Assembly (NCBI RefSeq): GCF_023712105.1
Contig: NZ_JAMLJI010000003.1
Location: forward strand, 310,001 to 374,000
DNA: 64,000 nucleotides
Source: Larsenimonas suaedae
Lineage (GTDB): Bacteria > Pseudomonadota > Gammaproteobacteria > Pseudomonadales > Halomonadaceae
Direction of reading: 5' to 3'
Shown: positions 38,792 through 48,096 of the stretch, in pieces
How the letters are laid out: each line of letters begins with the position of its first letter
Position numbering within the stretch: the stretch's first letter is position 1
Translations under genes and position numbers: made by a program
Notes under the pieces: model-generated
What the model saw: the letters and a program-made list of their open reading frames with translations, nothing else
Database searches by the model: none
Told to the model about the DNA's origin: nothing

Positions 38792-40126
38792 ATGCTCTCG
38801 ACATCACCAAACGCTTTCGCCAAGGTGTGGCGGCTTTCATGGCCGATCATTCTTTCCAATATTACGGTGCCCTTGCTGGGCCTGGTCGACACGGCAGTGG
38901 TCGGTCACTTGAGCGATGCGCGCTATCTGGCTGCGGTCACTCTCGGGGCGACGCTTTTCAGTTTTCTGTTCTGGGGCTTTGGCTTTTTAAGAATGGGAAC
39001 GACCGGACTGACGTCACAAGCGGTTGGGCGCGAGGATTCAAGCGCCGTGCGGCATCTTATTGGGCAATCGCTGCTCATGGCCCTTGGGATCGGCCTGGCC
39101 CTGATCGCATTTTCAACGCCCTTGATCGAGTTCGGGCTCTGGCTGCTTCAAGGGTCATCCGACACTCAAGCACTCGCCGCCAGCTACGCCCATATTCGAA
39201 TCCTCTCGGCGCCGGCAGTCCTTGCCAATTACGCCATCATCGGCTGGTTTTTAGGGCAGCAGAACAGCCGCGTCACCCTGCTTTTAATGGTCACCAGCAA
39301 TACGATCAATATCGTGCTGGATCTGTGGTTTGTGCTTGGTTTTGGCCTCAAGAGCGATGGCGTTGCCACCGCCACCGTCATTGCCGATTATTCGGCCTGC
39401 ACGCTCGGGCTCTTGCTGGTCGCGCGCCAGCTTGCCTCGGTAGGCGGGCACTGGCAGCCGGAGCGTCTGTTTCGATGGCGTGCTTATGGCGAACTCTTTC
39501 GAGTCAATCACCATCTGTTCGTACGCACCTTGTGCCTATTGTTCGCGATGGCTTTTTTCACCGCGCAGGGCGCCCGCATGGATACGGTGACGCTTGCGGC
39601 CAACGCGGTATTGATGCAGCTGGTCATGATGACCTCCTATGGGCTGGACGGGTTTGCCAATGCAGCGGAGGCTCTGACCGGCAAGGCTGTCGGCGCCGGT
39701 GACTGGGACGCGTTCGGTCGCGACGTTCGCGCCTGTACTCTGTTCTCGCTACTGACGGCGGTCACGGCGTCCCTAGCCTTTCTGGGATTCGGGAATGAGC
39801 TGATCGGGCTTTTAACCGACATCGATGAGGTTCGAGACTATGCCGCGACCTACCTGCCGTGGGTAATCATCCTGCCGCTCGTGGCGGTATGGAGCTATTT
39901 GCTGGACGGCATTTTCATCGGCGCCATTCAGACTCGGGCCATGCGCGACACCATGGTGATATCGCTTGCCATCTATCTTGCGTGCTGGCTGATGACCCGC
40001 CCGCTCGACAATACCGGCCTCTGGCTTTCCTTTACGATGTTCATGCTGGTGAGATCGGCAAGCCTTGGGCTGGTTTATCGTCGCAAACGACGCGCGCAAT
40101 GGTGTCGCTCTTCGTCATCACCCTAG
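38792..40126 (+). CDS. MATE efflux family protein, DinF type
   Basis: A 444-residue inner-membrane antiporter with about 12 hydrophobic segments. WPIILSNITVPLLGLVDTAVVGHL at the N terminus and the middle GLDGFANAAEALTGKAVGAGD block are the DinF-branch patterns (only short parts quoted of each). Such pumps exchange Na+ or H+ for organic cations or oxidised compounds. The start is taken at the ATG at 38792 by similarity to DinF; a TTG seven codons upstream (38771) is the alternative. Single gene. Confidence 0.87.
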   Translation: MLSTSPNAFAKVWRLSWPIILSNITVPLLGLVDTAVVGHLSDARYLAAVTLGATLFSFLFWGFGFLRMGTTGLTSQAVGREDSSAVRHLIGQSLLMALGIGLALIAFSTPLIEFGLWLLQGSSDTQALAASYAHIRILSAPAVLANYAIIGWFLGQQNSRVTLLLMVTSNTINIVLDLWFVLGFGLKSDGVATATVIADYSACTLGLLLVARQLASVGGHWQPERLFRWRAYGELFRVNHHLFVRTLCLLFAMAFFTAQGARMDTVTLAANAVLMQLVMMTSYGLDGFANAAEALTGKAVGAGDWDAFGRDVRACTLFSLLTAVTASLAFLGFGNELIGLLTDIDEVRDYAATYLPWVIILPLVAVWSYLLDGIFIGAIQTRAMRDTMVISLAIYLACWLMTRPLDNTGLWLSFTMFMLVRSASLGLVYRRKRRAQWCRSSSSP

Positions 40127-40213
40127 GAAATGACCCGCGAGGCACTTTCATTAAGCAACAATAGATTAATTTAGATTACAATCATCTGACTCCATACGAC
40201 CAGGGGTTTAGGC

Positions 40214-43135
40214 ATGCGCTTGATCGGCCATCTACACACATTTAGTTTTCGACGGTTTCTTCTAAATGACCGCTACACCCTGTTCACACTGGGTCTTTTG
40301 GCGGTGCTGCTTGGGTATAGCCAGATTTCTTCGGGTTATACTGCCTGGCGGCCGATGCACTACCTGAGCCTCCATACGCTGGTGGAAATGGCCGCTATTA
40401 TCTTGGCGCTGATGGCAGTGGCCGCACTGATCATGGGCTATCAGCGACAGATTCCTAGAGCGATCGTGCTGATGGCAACGCTTTATGGCCTTTCTGCACT
40501 GTTTGACCTATTACACACGCTGACCTTCCCCGGCATGCCTGCCTTTCTGGGTCAGCCGGCCTCGATGGATTTAACGCTACGCTACTGGATACTGGGCCGA
40601 TTCTGCTCGGTCGGGGCGCTCTTGATCGCAGGGCTTGCAGGCGCGGCCCTGTGGCCTGCGCGAAGCCGTTGGTATGGCTGTGGTCTCGGTGCGCTCTTTT
40701 TCATGGCGACCTGCCTCATTGTCATGCAAGGCACGGCCCTGCCGGTGCTTTACGAGGACGGCAAAGGCCTGACAACCGTCAAGATTATGGTCGAGTGGAC
40801 CTTCGTGGTGGCAAGCCTGTGCGCAGGCGTCATTCTTTACTTCAATCGCAAATTATCGAACTTTGTCGATACCCGGCAACTTGCAGCAGCGGCATGGATC
40901 ACCGGGCTTTCGGAAATCTGTTTCACGCTTTATGCATCGTCCTATGACGGTTACAGCCTCATTGGCCATGTCTATAAGCTAATGGCCTACGCTCTGGTCT
41001 TTCGAGCCACCTTTCTTGCAAGCCTCAAACAACCCTACAGCCAACTGGCTCAGACCAAGCAGGCGCTCGCCCACGCAGAGCAGCGCTGGCAATACGCCCT
41101 TCATGGGTCGAAAACCGGCGTATGGGACTACGACGTCTTGAAGAACGACGCCTACCACTCGCCACAAACTCATCGCATGCTTGGCCATACCAACCTGGAG
41201 ATTCTGAACGGGCCAGCCGAGCATATATGGGCGCAGGTACATCCTGACGACCTCCCCGGCCTGAAGCAGGTCTGCCATAGACATTTATATGATGGCGCTC
41301 CTGCAATTCACCACGAACACCGCCTCCTCGATGCCCATGGCCACTGGGTATGGGTTGAAGTTCACGGCCAGGCCATGGAGCACGATGCCAAGCATAATCC
41401 CCTTCGTGTGGTCGGCACGATCACCATCATCGACCAGCGAAAGGCGCAGGAGTGGAAACTCGAACAGACACAAGGACGGCTTCAAGCCATGTTCGATGCC
41501 TCCCCTCTCGGGATGGCTCTGATCGATGCAGAGGGTACTATTCAGGAATCGAATTCCGCCATGGCCGAACTCTTTCCTCATACCCAGGCGCCCTTGAAAA
41601 AAGCCCGGCTGTTCAATGGCCTTGACGGGAAGGATGTTCGACGGCTGCTCGTCGACTGGCGAGAGTACATCGCGCCTCCGAGAGAGGCGTATTTTCCGGT
41701 TACGTTTCGACGCGAATATCAGCTGGATACCGCAGCAGGCTCTAACCGCTGGATCGAATGGAATCTGCTGGCGCTGGCCAATGAACCGCTTTATCTGGTG
41801 CTTGCCGAAGACATCAACGAACGCCGCCACGCAACCGATCTACTGACCGAAAACGCGGCACTCTATCAGGGCATTTTCGAAAGCGGCAATGCCATAAAAC
41901 TGCTGATCGACCCGGTTCATGGCGCCATATACGATGCAAACCCACTGGCCGCGGATTATTACGGTCATGACCTCTCAACCCTTCGCACAATGACGATTCA
42001 GGCGCTGAGCGGGGAACCCGAAAGCAACGTCAAACAGCGTCTCATGCAGGCACAGCTGCATTCGATCCTGCAGTTCGAGACCACGCACCGTACGGCCCAC
42101 GGCGAATACCGCGCCGTGGAGGTGCATATAGGCCCCGTGCGTATCGAAGGTGACTTACTGATGTTTTGCATCGTTCATGACATCGAAGACCGAAAACGTG
42201 CCGAACAAGCACTCAGCAGGGCCAATGCGCGCCTCAAGACCCAAAGCCTTAGTCGCAAGCAACTCACGTCTCTTAGTAAACGAATGCATGGCGCAACGAC
42301 GTTCGAGGCCGTCGCCTCGGTCATTACGCAGGACATACCCTCTTGCTTTCCAGGCACCCAAGGTGTTCTTCACCTGACGATCGACGAGCTGAGTGACCCC
42401 ACCGAGCGTGAATGGGCGCCTGACATACCTCTCAACGTTACATTTACGGTGCTTGAGGACATCATGATCGGTGAACGGTGTATTGGCTCACTCGAGCTCG
42501 ACACCCCACTCGAGGACGCGGTCGACCAGGAATGGCTACAGCAATACGCCCGCGACTGCATCAACTCGATGATTCTTGCGGTCTTGAATCTAAGGCTTCG
42601 AGAACGTCTGCATCAGGAAGCTTACCGGGACCCGCTAACCAAACTCTACAATCGCCGTCAGCTTGACCGCGAGCTTCCGGCTCGACTGAGCGCGGCTTCT
42701 GACACGTTGCCACTGACACTGGTCTTTCTGGACATCGATCACTTCAAGACCTTGAACGACACCTATGGCCACGACATGGGCGATGAAGTGCTTAGGCGCC
42801 TGGCAGGCATGATCGAGCGGTGCCTAGGCGCGACGGATATGGCCTGTCGCTTCGGCGGTGAGGAGTTCGTACTGATTTTGAGCAATGAATCCATGGAGGG
42901 GGCACACAGAAGGGTTCAAAGTCTTCTTGACGGAGTCATGTCAGAAAAAGTGGCGTCAAACGGCCATGTGGTGGAGGGGTTCAGTTTCTCGGCAGGCATA
43001 GCTCAAGCCACGCATGCAACACTCGATCCAGCCATTTTGATAGAGCGCGCCGATAGCGCGCTCTATCAGGCCAAGGCACAGGGACGCGCTCGAATCGTCT
43101 GTTCGGCTGAGCACTCCCTGTCTCATAGCCGCTGA
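40214..43135 (+). CDS. Membrane diguanylate cyclase: MASE3-PAS-PAS-PAS-GGDEF
   Basis: A 973-residue sensor. Residues about 15-270 form a MASE3 membrane domain with eight or so hydrophobic helices (FDLLHTLTFPGMPAFLG is typical). Three PAS/PAC-like units follow at about 290-410, 420-540 and 550-670, then a GAF-like linker to about 800. The GGDEF domain (805-970) has DPLTKLYNRRQL and an intact GGEEF active site near residue 880. The RxxD inhibitory site is not conserved (GATD stands there), so feedback by c-di-GMP may be missing. No EAL domain. Confidence 0.88.
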   Translation: MRLIGHLHTFSFRRFLLNDRYTLFTLGLLAVLLGYSQISSGYTAWRPMHYLSLHTLVEMAAIILALMAVAALIMGYQRQIPRAIVLMATLYGLSALFDLLHTLTFPGMPAFLGQPASMDLTLRYWILGRFCSVGALLIAGLAGAALWPARSRWYGCGLGALFFMATCLIVMQGTALPVLYEDGKGLTTVKIMVEWTFVVASLCAGVILYFNRKLSNFVDTRQLAAAAWITGLSEICFTLYASSYDGYSLIGHVYKLMAYALVFRATFLASLKQPYSQLAQTKQALAHAEQRWQYALHGSKTGVWDYDVLKNDAYHSPQTHRMLGHTNLEILNGPAEHIWAQVHPDDLPGLKQVCHRHLYDGAPAIHHEHRLLDAHGHWVWVEVHGQAMEHDAKHNPLRVVGTITIIDQRKAQEWKLEQTQGRLQAMFDASPLGMALIDAEGTIQESNSAMAELFPHTQAPLKKARLFNGLDGKDVRRLLVDWREYIAPPREAYFPVTFRREYQLDTAAGSNRWIEWNLLALANEPLYLVLAEDINERRHATDLLTENAALYQGIFESGNAIKLLIDPVHGAIYDANPLAADYYGHDLSTLRTMTIQALSGEPESNVKQRLMQAQLHSILQFETTHRTAHGEYRAVEVHIGPVRIEGDLLMFCIVHDIEDRKRAEQALSRANARLKTQSLSRKQLTSLSKRMHGATTFEAVASVITQDIPSCFPGTQGVLHLTIDELSDPTEREWAPDIPLNVTFTVLEDIMIGERCIGSLELDTPLEDAVDQEWLQQYARDCINSMILAVLNLRLRERLHQEAYRDPLTKLYNRRQLDRELPARLSAASDTLPLTLVFLDIDHFKTLNDTYGHDMGDEVLRRLAGMIERCLGATDMACRFGGEEFVLILSNESMEGAHRRVQSLLDGVMSEKVASNGHVVEGFSFSAGIAQATHATLDPAILIERADSALYQAKAQGRARIVCSAEHSLSHSR
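43038..43068. repeat. 13-bp perfect inverted repeat inside the GGDEF coding region
   Basis: TGATAGAGCGCGC (43038-43050) and GCGCGCTCTATCA (43056-43068) are exact complements with a 5-base loop. It codes for the conserved ERADSALYQA stretch, about 65 bases before the stop codon, and has no T-run after it. Confidence 0.7.
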
Positions 43136-43703
43136 TCGCCCCTCGCTGAATTCACCAACCCATCGCCAACAATAACGGCTCAGTCAGAACCACCTTGTGG
43201 TTCAACGCCGGCTAAAACCGTTCATCACTCCCGACGTGTTGACGTCGGATGCGCGGTGCTCCGTGGCGAAGGCAAATCCTTGTACTCATTTGCCATACGC
43301 GACGAAAAGCGTCGGGGATAGAGGCTCAATCGCTCGTTTTGACAGAACACCCGCTGTTCCGACGTCTGCCAATGGCAGATATAGGCCGATCCCGAGGAGG
43401 AACGCACGCTATTGGTTACCTTTGTCATAAGCATCCCGCTAAGGTTTGGATATTGTTGTCGTCCTGTTTTTACTTTAGCGAACACTGTGCTCTTTGAAAG
43501 TATCAGCTCTCCCCTTTTTTAATGCGATCTTGTCACATAAAGAGCTTCTCATATTCCATGCAACTATACTCCCACCGCAGTATCACTCGCTGATGCCAAC
43601 CAATACGCGATAGTTGCTGTTCTTTAACGCGATAGTTGGTGTTCTTTAGAGCGGTGCGTGTCTAGACTGGCGTTTGATCAGTTTACGCATCAAAGGAGCT
43701 TGC
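43136..43703. other. Long intergenic region without a supported gene
   Basis: 568 bases between the MASE3-GGDEF gene and the voltage-sensor protein gene. It is visibly richer in A and T than the neighbours after about 43410. A 7-bp hairpin (GAACCAC-CTT-GTGGTTC, 43187-43203) may end the upstream transcript. Short open frames of 77-86 codons on both strands have no ribosome site or family pattern. The 3' part holds the tandem repeat described separately and a good GGAG ribosome site just before 43704. Confidence 0.6.
43605..43648 (+). repeat. Two tandem 22-bp repeats upstream of the voltage-sensor protein gene
   Basis: The units 43605-43626 and 43627-43648 are identical except at one base (C or G at unit position 13). 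Each starts ACGCGATAGTTG and ends TGTTCTTTA. A GCAACTAT (43559-43566) further upstream is the exact inverse of ATAGTTGC in the first unit. They end 55 bases before the start codon, a place fitting an activator or repressor site. Confidence 0.7.
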
Positions 43704-44729
43704 ATGGCTACAACCACGTCTCAGCGGGACAGACTTCACGCCTGGTGGGATACATTCATCATTGTCGTGGTTGCACTCAACCTGCTGCTGATCCTGTTCG
43801 ACAGCCTGTACGGTCTGGCCCCGGTCGCTTCGTTAATTGATAGCGGGCCGGCTTGGCTTGCAGAGAATGCGCGCTATCTGCACCAGAACTTTGTGGCCAT
43901 TGACCTCTATTTCGTCGCGTTTCTGATTCTTGATGTTCTGGCCGGCTGGCTGGTCGCGATCAGGGAGCGTCGCTACCACCGCTGGTTTTTCTATCCCTTT
44001 ATTCATTGGTACGACGTGCTGGGGTGCATCCCGGTAAGCGGCTTTCGTTTGCTCCGTGTGCTGCGCGTCATCGGTCTGGCAGTGCGCCTTCAGCGCATGG
44101 GCGCCATCGATATTCGCCAATGGCCAATCTACAACTTCGTGCACAAGTACTATCAGATCCTGATGGAAGAGCTTTCTGACCGAGTTGCGGTCAAGCTACT
44201 GACCAATGTGCAGTATGAATTGACCAACAATGGCGAGCTGGTCGAGCGCATTACCAACGATGTTTTACTGCCCCGCAAGGACGCACTGGTGGACGATCTG
44301 GCCGACCGGGCCAGCCGCCTGATCCTTACCAGCTACGGCAAGCACCGTGATGACATTTTGGAGGCGGTCGATGCGGTTATCGCGGGGAGCGTCTCGACCA
44401 ACCCCGATATTGCCAAGTTGCGGCAACTACCGATGGGCGACCAGATTGCAAAGGGATTGGAACGAAGCCTCGCCCAGGCGCTTATCGGCCTGATCGACAG
44501 CGGCGTACGCCAGATCAATCAAACGGGGTCAAGAACGCTTGCCAGGGAGCTTTTAAGCAGTGGTTTCGACGCCTGGGTCGAAGACTCCACCCACGCCAAC
44601 CGAGAGGTCGAGCAAGTCATGGTCGAGGTTATCGAGGTCATCAAGCACCAGATTCAGACCCAGCAATGGAAGTTTGAATACGGCGTTGGCACCCACGATA
44701 ACGACCGGGATCAACGTAACCCGAAATAG
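43704..44729 (+). CDS. Voltage-sensor-like membrane protein without a pore domain
   Basis: A 341-residue protein, often labelled 'ion transporter' by similarity. Four helices fit S1-S4 of a voltage sensor: about residues 14-38, 63-86, 98-111 and 113-131. The last carries arginines at 115, 118, 121, 128 and 131 (FRLLRVLRVIGLAVRLQR), mostly every third residue. No pore helix or selectivity filter follows; instead residues 140-341 are a long, mostly helical, charged domain with no membrane segment. Start at 43704 has AAAGGAG upstream. Its end overlaps the convergent SDR gene by 19 bp. Confidence 0.7.
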   Translation: MATTTSQRDRLHAWWDTFIIVVVALNLLLILFDSLYGLAPVASLIDSGPAWLAENARYLHQNFVAIDLYFVAFLILDVLAGWLVAIRERRYHRWFFYPFIHWYDVLGCIPVSGFRLLRVLRVIGLAVRLQRMGAIDIRQWPIYNFVHKYYQILMEELSDRVAVKLLTNVQYELTNNGELVERITNDVLLPRKDALVDDLADRASRLILTSYGKHRDDILEAVDAVIAGSVSTNPDIAKLRQLPMGDQIAKGLERSLAQALIGLIDSGVRQINQTGSRTLARELLSSGFDAWVEDSTHANREVEQVMVEVIEVIKHQIQTQQWKFEYGVGTHDNDRDQRNPK

Positions 44730-45553
44730 CGACGGAACAACCAGTCTCGTAGCCGGGCAGGAACGGCAACCATGAGTGGCAGCAATACACCGCCGTTGCC
44801 CACACGAATCAAGGCGGGACGGCGGCGCTTTTTAAGTGCCTTGATCAGCCGGGCGGCAAGCGTACTGGCCGGCGTCGAGGACAACAGCTCGGAAGAAGCC
44901 GCACGCCGGTCAATGCCTTTTTTATAGACCTGCCAGGCCGAGTGACTGGACTGGCGCGCGGCCAGCTCAGAACGTGCCCGCTTGCCAAACCGTGATTCGA
45001 TCGCGCCCGGTCGAACCAGAATGACATCGACGCCGAGCGGGGCGAGCTCCATACGCATGGCATCGTTCAACCGATGAAGCGCTGCCTTGGACGCACAGTA
45101 CACGCCGCCATAGGGCGAGCTTACCTCCCCCGCCACGCTGCCTATGTTGACCACCACGCCGCGCGCCGTGCGCAGCAGAGGCAGGCACGCCTTGGCCAGT
45201 AGAATCGGGGCAAACACATTGGTTTCGAACTGATCTCGAAGCGCCTTCGCCTCGAAGTCAAGCACCGGCCCCATGGCGCCGAATCCGGCGTTGTTGATCA
45301 GCAGATCGAGCCCTCGCGCCTTTGACGCCGCCGAGTCACCAAGCGATGCGATCAGCGCGTCGATACCGTCTTTGTCGGTTACATCCAAAAGAACAACCGT
45401 TGCCCCCAAACGCTCGAGCGTGGCTTTATCCTCATCACGACGTACCGTCGCGATGACCTCATAGCCCGTATCCAATAGCGCACTCACCAACGCCTGTCCG
45501 ATGCCGCTTGAGCATCCGGTAACCAGCGCTCGAGGCGCTTTCAACTGACTCAT
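44711..45553 (-). CDS. Short-chain dehydrogenase/reductase
   Basis: A 280-residue classical SDR. NAD(P) motif TGCSSGIGQALV, Arg-rich segment ATVRRDEDK suggesting NADP preference, LLINNAGFGAMG, and the catalytic Ser-Tyr-Lys in NIGSVAGEVSSPYGGVYCASK. The C-terminal third is basic with a hydrophobic patch (NGGVLLPLMVAVPARL), which may touch the membrane. The substrate is unknown. It is divergent from the FdhF-like gene across a region with a palindrome and direct repeats. Confidence 0.88.
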   Translation of the reverse strand: MSQLKAPRALVTGCSSGIGQALVSALLDTGYEVIATVRRDEDKATLERLGATVVLLDVTDKDGIDALIASLGDSAASKARGLDLLINNAGFGAMGPVLDFEAKALRDQFETNVFAPILLAKACLPLLRTARGVVVNIGSVAGEVSSPYGGVYCASKAALHRLNDAMRMELAPLGVDVILVRPGAIESRFGKRARSELAARQSSHSAWQVYKKGIDRRAASSELLSSTPASTLAARLIKALKKRRRPALIRVGNGGVLLPLMVAVPARLRDWLFRRYFGLR

Positions 45554-45575
45554 GCCATCGTCCCCGCTCTATTTT

Positions 45576-45607
45576 CGATACATAAGCATCTACTGTTCGC
45601 GATACAT
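45576..45607. repeat. Two direct CGATACAT repeats in the SDR/FdhF divergent region
   Basis: CGATACAT occurs at 45576-45583 and 45600-45607, 24 bases from start to start, in each case followed by a related AAGCATC or CAGATGC. They lie 23 bases upstream of the SDR start. Confidence 0.45.
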
Positions 45608-45644
45608 CAGATGCCCAACTAAGGTTAACGAACTACCGTCATTT

Positions 45645-45659
45645 CGCGAATATTTCGCG
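45645..45659. promoter_or_regulatory. Palindromic operator candidate upstream of the FdhF-like gene
   Basis: CGCGAA-TAT-TTCGCG is a palindrome with perfect 6-bp arms, about 57 bases upstream of the FdhF-like start and 92 upstream of the SDR start, placed to control one or both promoters. Confidence 0.45.
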
Positions 45660-45660
45660 T

Positions 45661-45684
45661 CGCCGTACCCGTAAGGGTATGGCG
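45661..45684 (+). promoter_or_regulatory. Leader hairpin with GNRA-type loop before the FdhF-like gene
   Basis: CGCCGTACCC and GGGTATGGCG (45661-45684) form a 10-bp stem with one G-T pair and a GTAA loop. It is 31 bases before the start codon, and no T-run follows, so it is more likely a structured 5' leader than a terminator. Confidence 0.4.
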
Positions 45685-45715
45685 TCTTCTTACGTCTATC
45701 GCATAGAGGTGCCTC

Positions 45716-48076
45716 ATGGACGAGACCTCCACCACCTTTTCAAACGACCTTCATGGCACTCAGGACCACGCGTCATCCCCCGGTGGCGGCTGGCTTGCCT
45801 TGAAAGCGGTCGAACAGCACATGCTGCGCCAGCGTATCCCCTTCAAGGGCAACCAGCTTCTTTTAAAGATGAACAAGCCCGATGGGTTTGACTGCCCAAG
45901 CTGTGCATGGCCGGACCCGGTCAAGCCGCACATGGCCGAATTCTGTGAAAACGGCGCCAAGGCCGTCGCATGGGAAGCGACCCATAAGCGCACGGGGCCT
46001 GAGTTTTTTGAAAAACACACGGTCACCGAGCTGCTCGAATGGTCTGATCACGCACTGGAAGACCAGGGGCGCCTGACCCACCCAATGCGCTACAACGCCG
46101 CATCCGACAAGTACGAAGCCGTCGAGTGGGATCAGGCCATCGCCGAGATCGGGGCTGAATTAAAGGCCATCGACGACCCCAACGACGTCGAGTTTTACAC
46201 CTCCGGGCGCGCCTCGAACGAAGCGGCCTTCATGTTTCAACTGCTCGGGCGTCTCTACGGCACCAACAACTTCCCCGACTGCTCGAACATGTGCCATGAG
46301 ACCACCACCGTCTCCCTGCCCATGAGCCTGGGCGTCGGCAAGGCCACAACTACGCTCGATGATTTCGACCACGCCGACGCCGTCTTCATTTTCGGCCAGA
46401 ACGCCGGCACCAACAGTCCGCGAATGATGGGCGAGCTTTTCAACCTTGTTCATCGGGGTGGCAAGGTGGTGACGTTCAATCCGCTGCGCGAGAAGGCGCT
46501 GGTCAAGTTCGCAAACCCTCAAAGCCCGGCCGACATGATGCGCCCCAACGGCACCGACATCAGTAGCCAGTACTATCAGTTGCGCATCGGGGGTGACATT
46601 GCAGCCATTCAAGGCATGTGCAAGGCCCTGATCGAAGCCGATGACGAGGCCCAGGCGCATGGCGAGAAGCCGGTACTTGACCACGAATTCATCGAAGCGC
46701 ATACCCATGGGTTCGAAGCGTTCGTCGACTATTGCAGAGGGCTTTCCTGGCACACGCTCGAGGCCCATTCTGGTCTTGGTGAACATGAACTGAGAGACGC
46801 CGCGGACACGTACCGTCGCAGCGAGCGCGTCATCGCCTGCTGGGGCATGGGCATTACCCAGCACCGTTACGGCGGCGACGCGATTCATCAGATCATCAAT
46901 CTGCTGCTCTTGCGGGGCAACATCGGCAAGCGTGGCGCTGGGGCCTGCCCGGTTCGAGGCCACTCCAACGTTCAAGGCGATCGAACGGTAGGCATTTTCC
47001 ATAAACCTACCGAAGAGATGCTTTCAGGCCTCGACAAGGCCTTCGACATCACCTGCCCGCGTGAACACGGCCACGATGTGGCTCTGTGCTGCGAAGCGAT
47101 TTTGCGCGGTGACGTCAAAGCGTTTGTTGGCCTCGGTGGCAACTTCTTTCGCGCCATTGCCGACCAGGAACGTGTAATGGCCGCAACGCTCGATAAGCTT
47201 GACCTGACCGTTCAGATCTCGACCAAACTTAACCGAAGCCATCTGATTCATGGCAAGAAGGCCTATATTTTGCCGTGTCTTGGCAAGACTGAACGGGACG
47301 TCAAGGCTGGACTGCCCCAGGCAAGTACAGTTGAAGACGGCATGTGCATGGTGCACGCCTCGACCGGCGAGCTTGAGCCGGCCTCTTCTCGCTTGCGCTC
47401 GGAAGTCACGATCATCAGCGACATCGCACGTGCTACATTGCCCGTTTATCCCAAGGTGGACTGGGCCTGGATGAGCGAGGATCACGACCGCATTCGCGAC
47501 AAGATCGAGGCAGTGTTTCCCGATGTCTTCACGAACTTCAACGAGCGCATCAAGACGCCCGGTGGCTTCCACCTCTATAACGCCGCCCGAGAGCGGGTGT
47601 GGCTTACCGACACGGACCGGGCCAACTTCCTGTTCGATGCCGCGCGACTGGACTCAAGCATGTCCGCGCCCGAGGCGACACATTTTCAGCTTTTGACGAC
47701 CCGCGGTCATGACCAGTTCAACACCACCGTCTACTCACTGGATGATCGCTACCGCGACATCTACGGCACACGGATGGTAGCGATGATGAACCCGGACGAC
47801 ATGGCAAAATATGGTCTGGAGGCAGGCAACAAGATCGCCTTTTCAACGGTTGCAGAAGATGGCATCGCCCGTCGAGTGGCCGGCTTCCAAGTTGTGCCTT
47901 ACGACATTCCAAGCGGCTGTATCGCAAGCTATTACCCCGAAACCAACCCTCTCATTCCCATTGGCTATCGGGATGAGCGCAGCAACACCATTGCTGGAAA
48001 ATCGGTTCCGGTCACCATCGAGTTGATGGATACCCAGGAAATAGAGAAGCAGACCGGTTTGCTCGCGACGGGGTAA
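45716..48076 (+). CDS. FdhF/YdeP family molybdopterin oxidoreductase
   Basis: A 786-residue bis-MGD molybdenum enzyme of the YdeP type. The N-terminal cysteines FDCPSCAWPDP and EFCENGAKA are characteristic of this family, not of true formate dehydrogenases. Later blocks include FYTSGRASNEAAF, CHETTTVSL, GQNAGTNSPRMMGEL, RGNIGKRGAGACPVRGHSN and a C-terminal cofactor domain (TTRGHDQFNTTVYS). No signal peptide, so it is cytoplasmic. YdeP of E. coli is tied to acid resistance; the real substrate is not known. Ribosome site GAGG precedes the ATG. Confidence 0.88.
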   Translation: MDETSTTFSNDLHGTQDHASSPGGGWLALKAVEQHMLRQRIPFKGNQLLLKMNKPDGFDCPSCAWPDPVKPHMAEFCENGAKAVAWEATHKRTGPEFFEKHTVTELLEWSDHALEDQGRLTHPMRYNAASDKYEAVEWDQAIAEIGAELKAIDDPNDVEFYTSGRASNEAAFMFQLLGRLYGTNNFPDCSNMCHETTTVSLPMSLGVGKATTTLDDFDHADAVFIFGQNAGTNSPRMMGELFNLVHRGGKVVTFNPLREKALVKFANPQSPADMMRPNGTDISSQYYQLRIGGDIAAIQGMCKALIEADDEAQAHGEKPVLDHEFIEAHTHGFEAFVDYCRGLSWHTLEAHSGLGEHELRDAADTYRRSERVIACWGMGITQHRYGGDAIHQIINLLLLRGNIGKRGAGACPVRGHSNVQGDRTVGIFHKPTEEMLSGLDKAFDITCPREHGHDVALCCEAILRGDVKAFVGLGGNFFRAIADQERVMAATLDKLDLTVQISTKLNRSHLIHGKKAYILPCLGKTERDVKAGLPQASTVEDGMCMVHASTGELEPASSRLRSEVTIISDIARATLPVYPKVDWAWMSEDHDRIRDKIEAVFPDVFTNFNERIKTPGGFHLYNAARERVWLTDTDRANFLFDAARLDSSMSAPEATHFQLLTTRGHDQFNTTVYSLDDRYRDIYGTRMVAMMNPDDMAKYGLEAGNKIAFSTVAEDGIARRVAGFQVVPYDIPSGCIASYYPETNPLIPIGYRDERSNTIAGKSVPVTIELMDTQEIEKQTGLLATG

Positions 48077-48096
48077 CTGAACGCGCAGGACCTTCG

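Noticed and set aside
43225-43497. Two opposite open frames of 82-86 codons in the long intergenic region
   Set aside because: No ribosome site, no conserved pattern, and codon use unlike the neighbours; an old gene remnant cannot be excluded but cannot be supported.
45716-48076. Formate dehydrogenase H as the function of the FdhF-like gene
   Set aside because: The N-terminal CPSCAWPDP and FCENGAKA blocks fit the YdeP-type family, there are no hydrogenase or electron-carrier genes beside it, and no selenocysteine-type context is visible.
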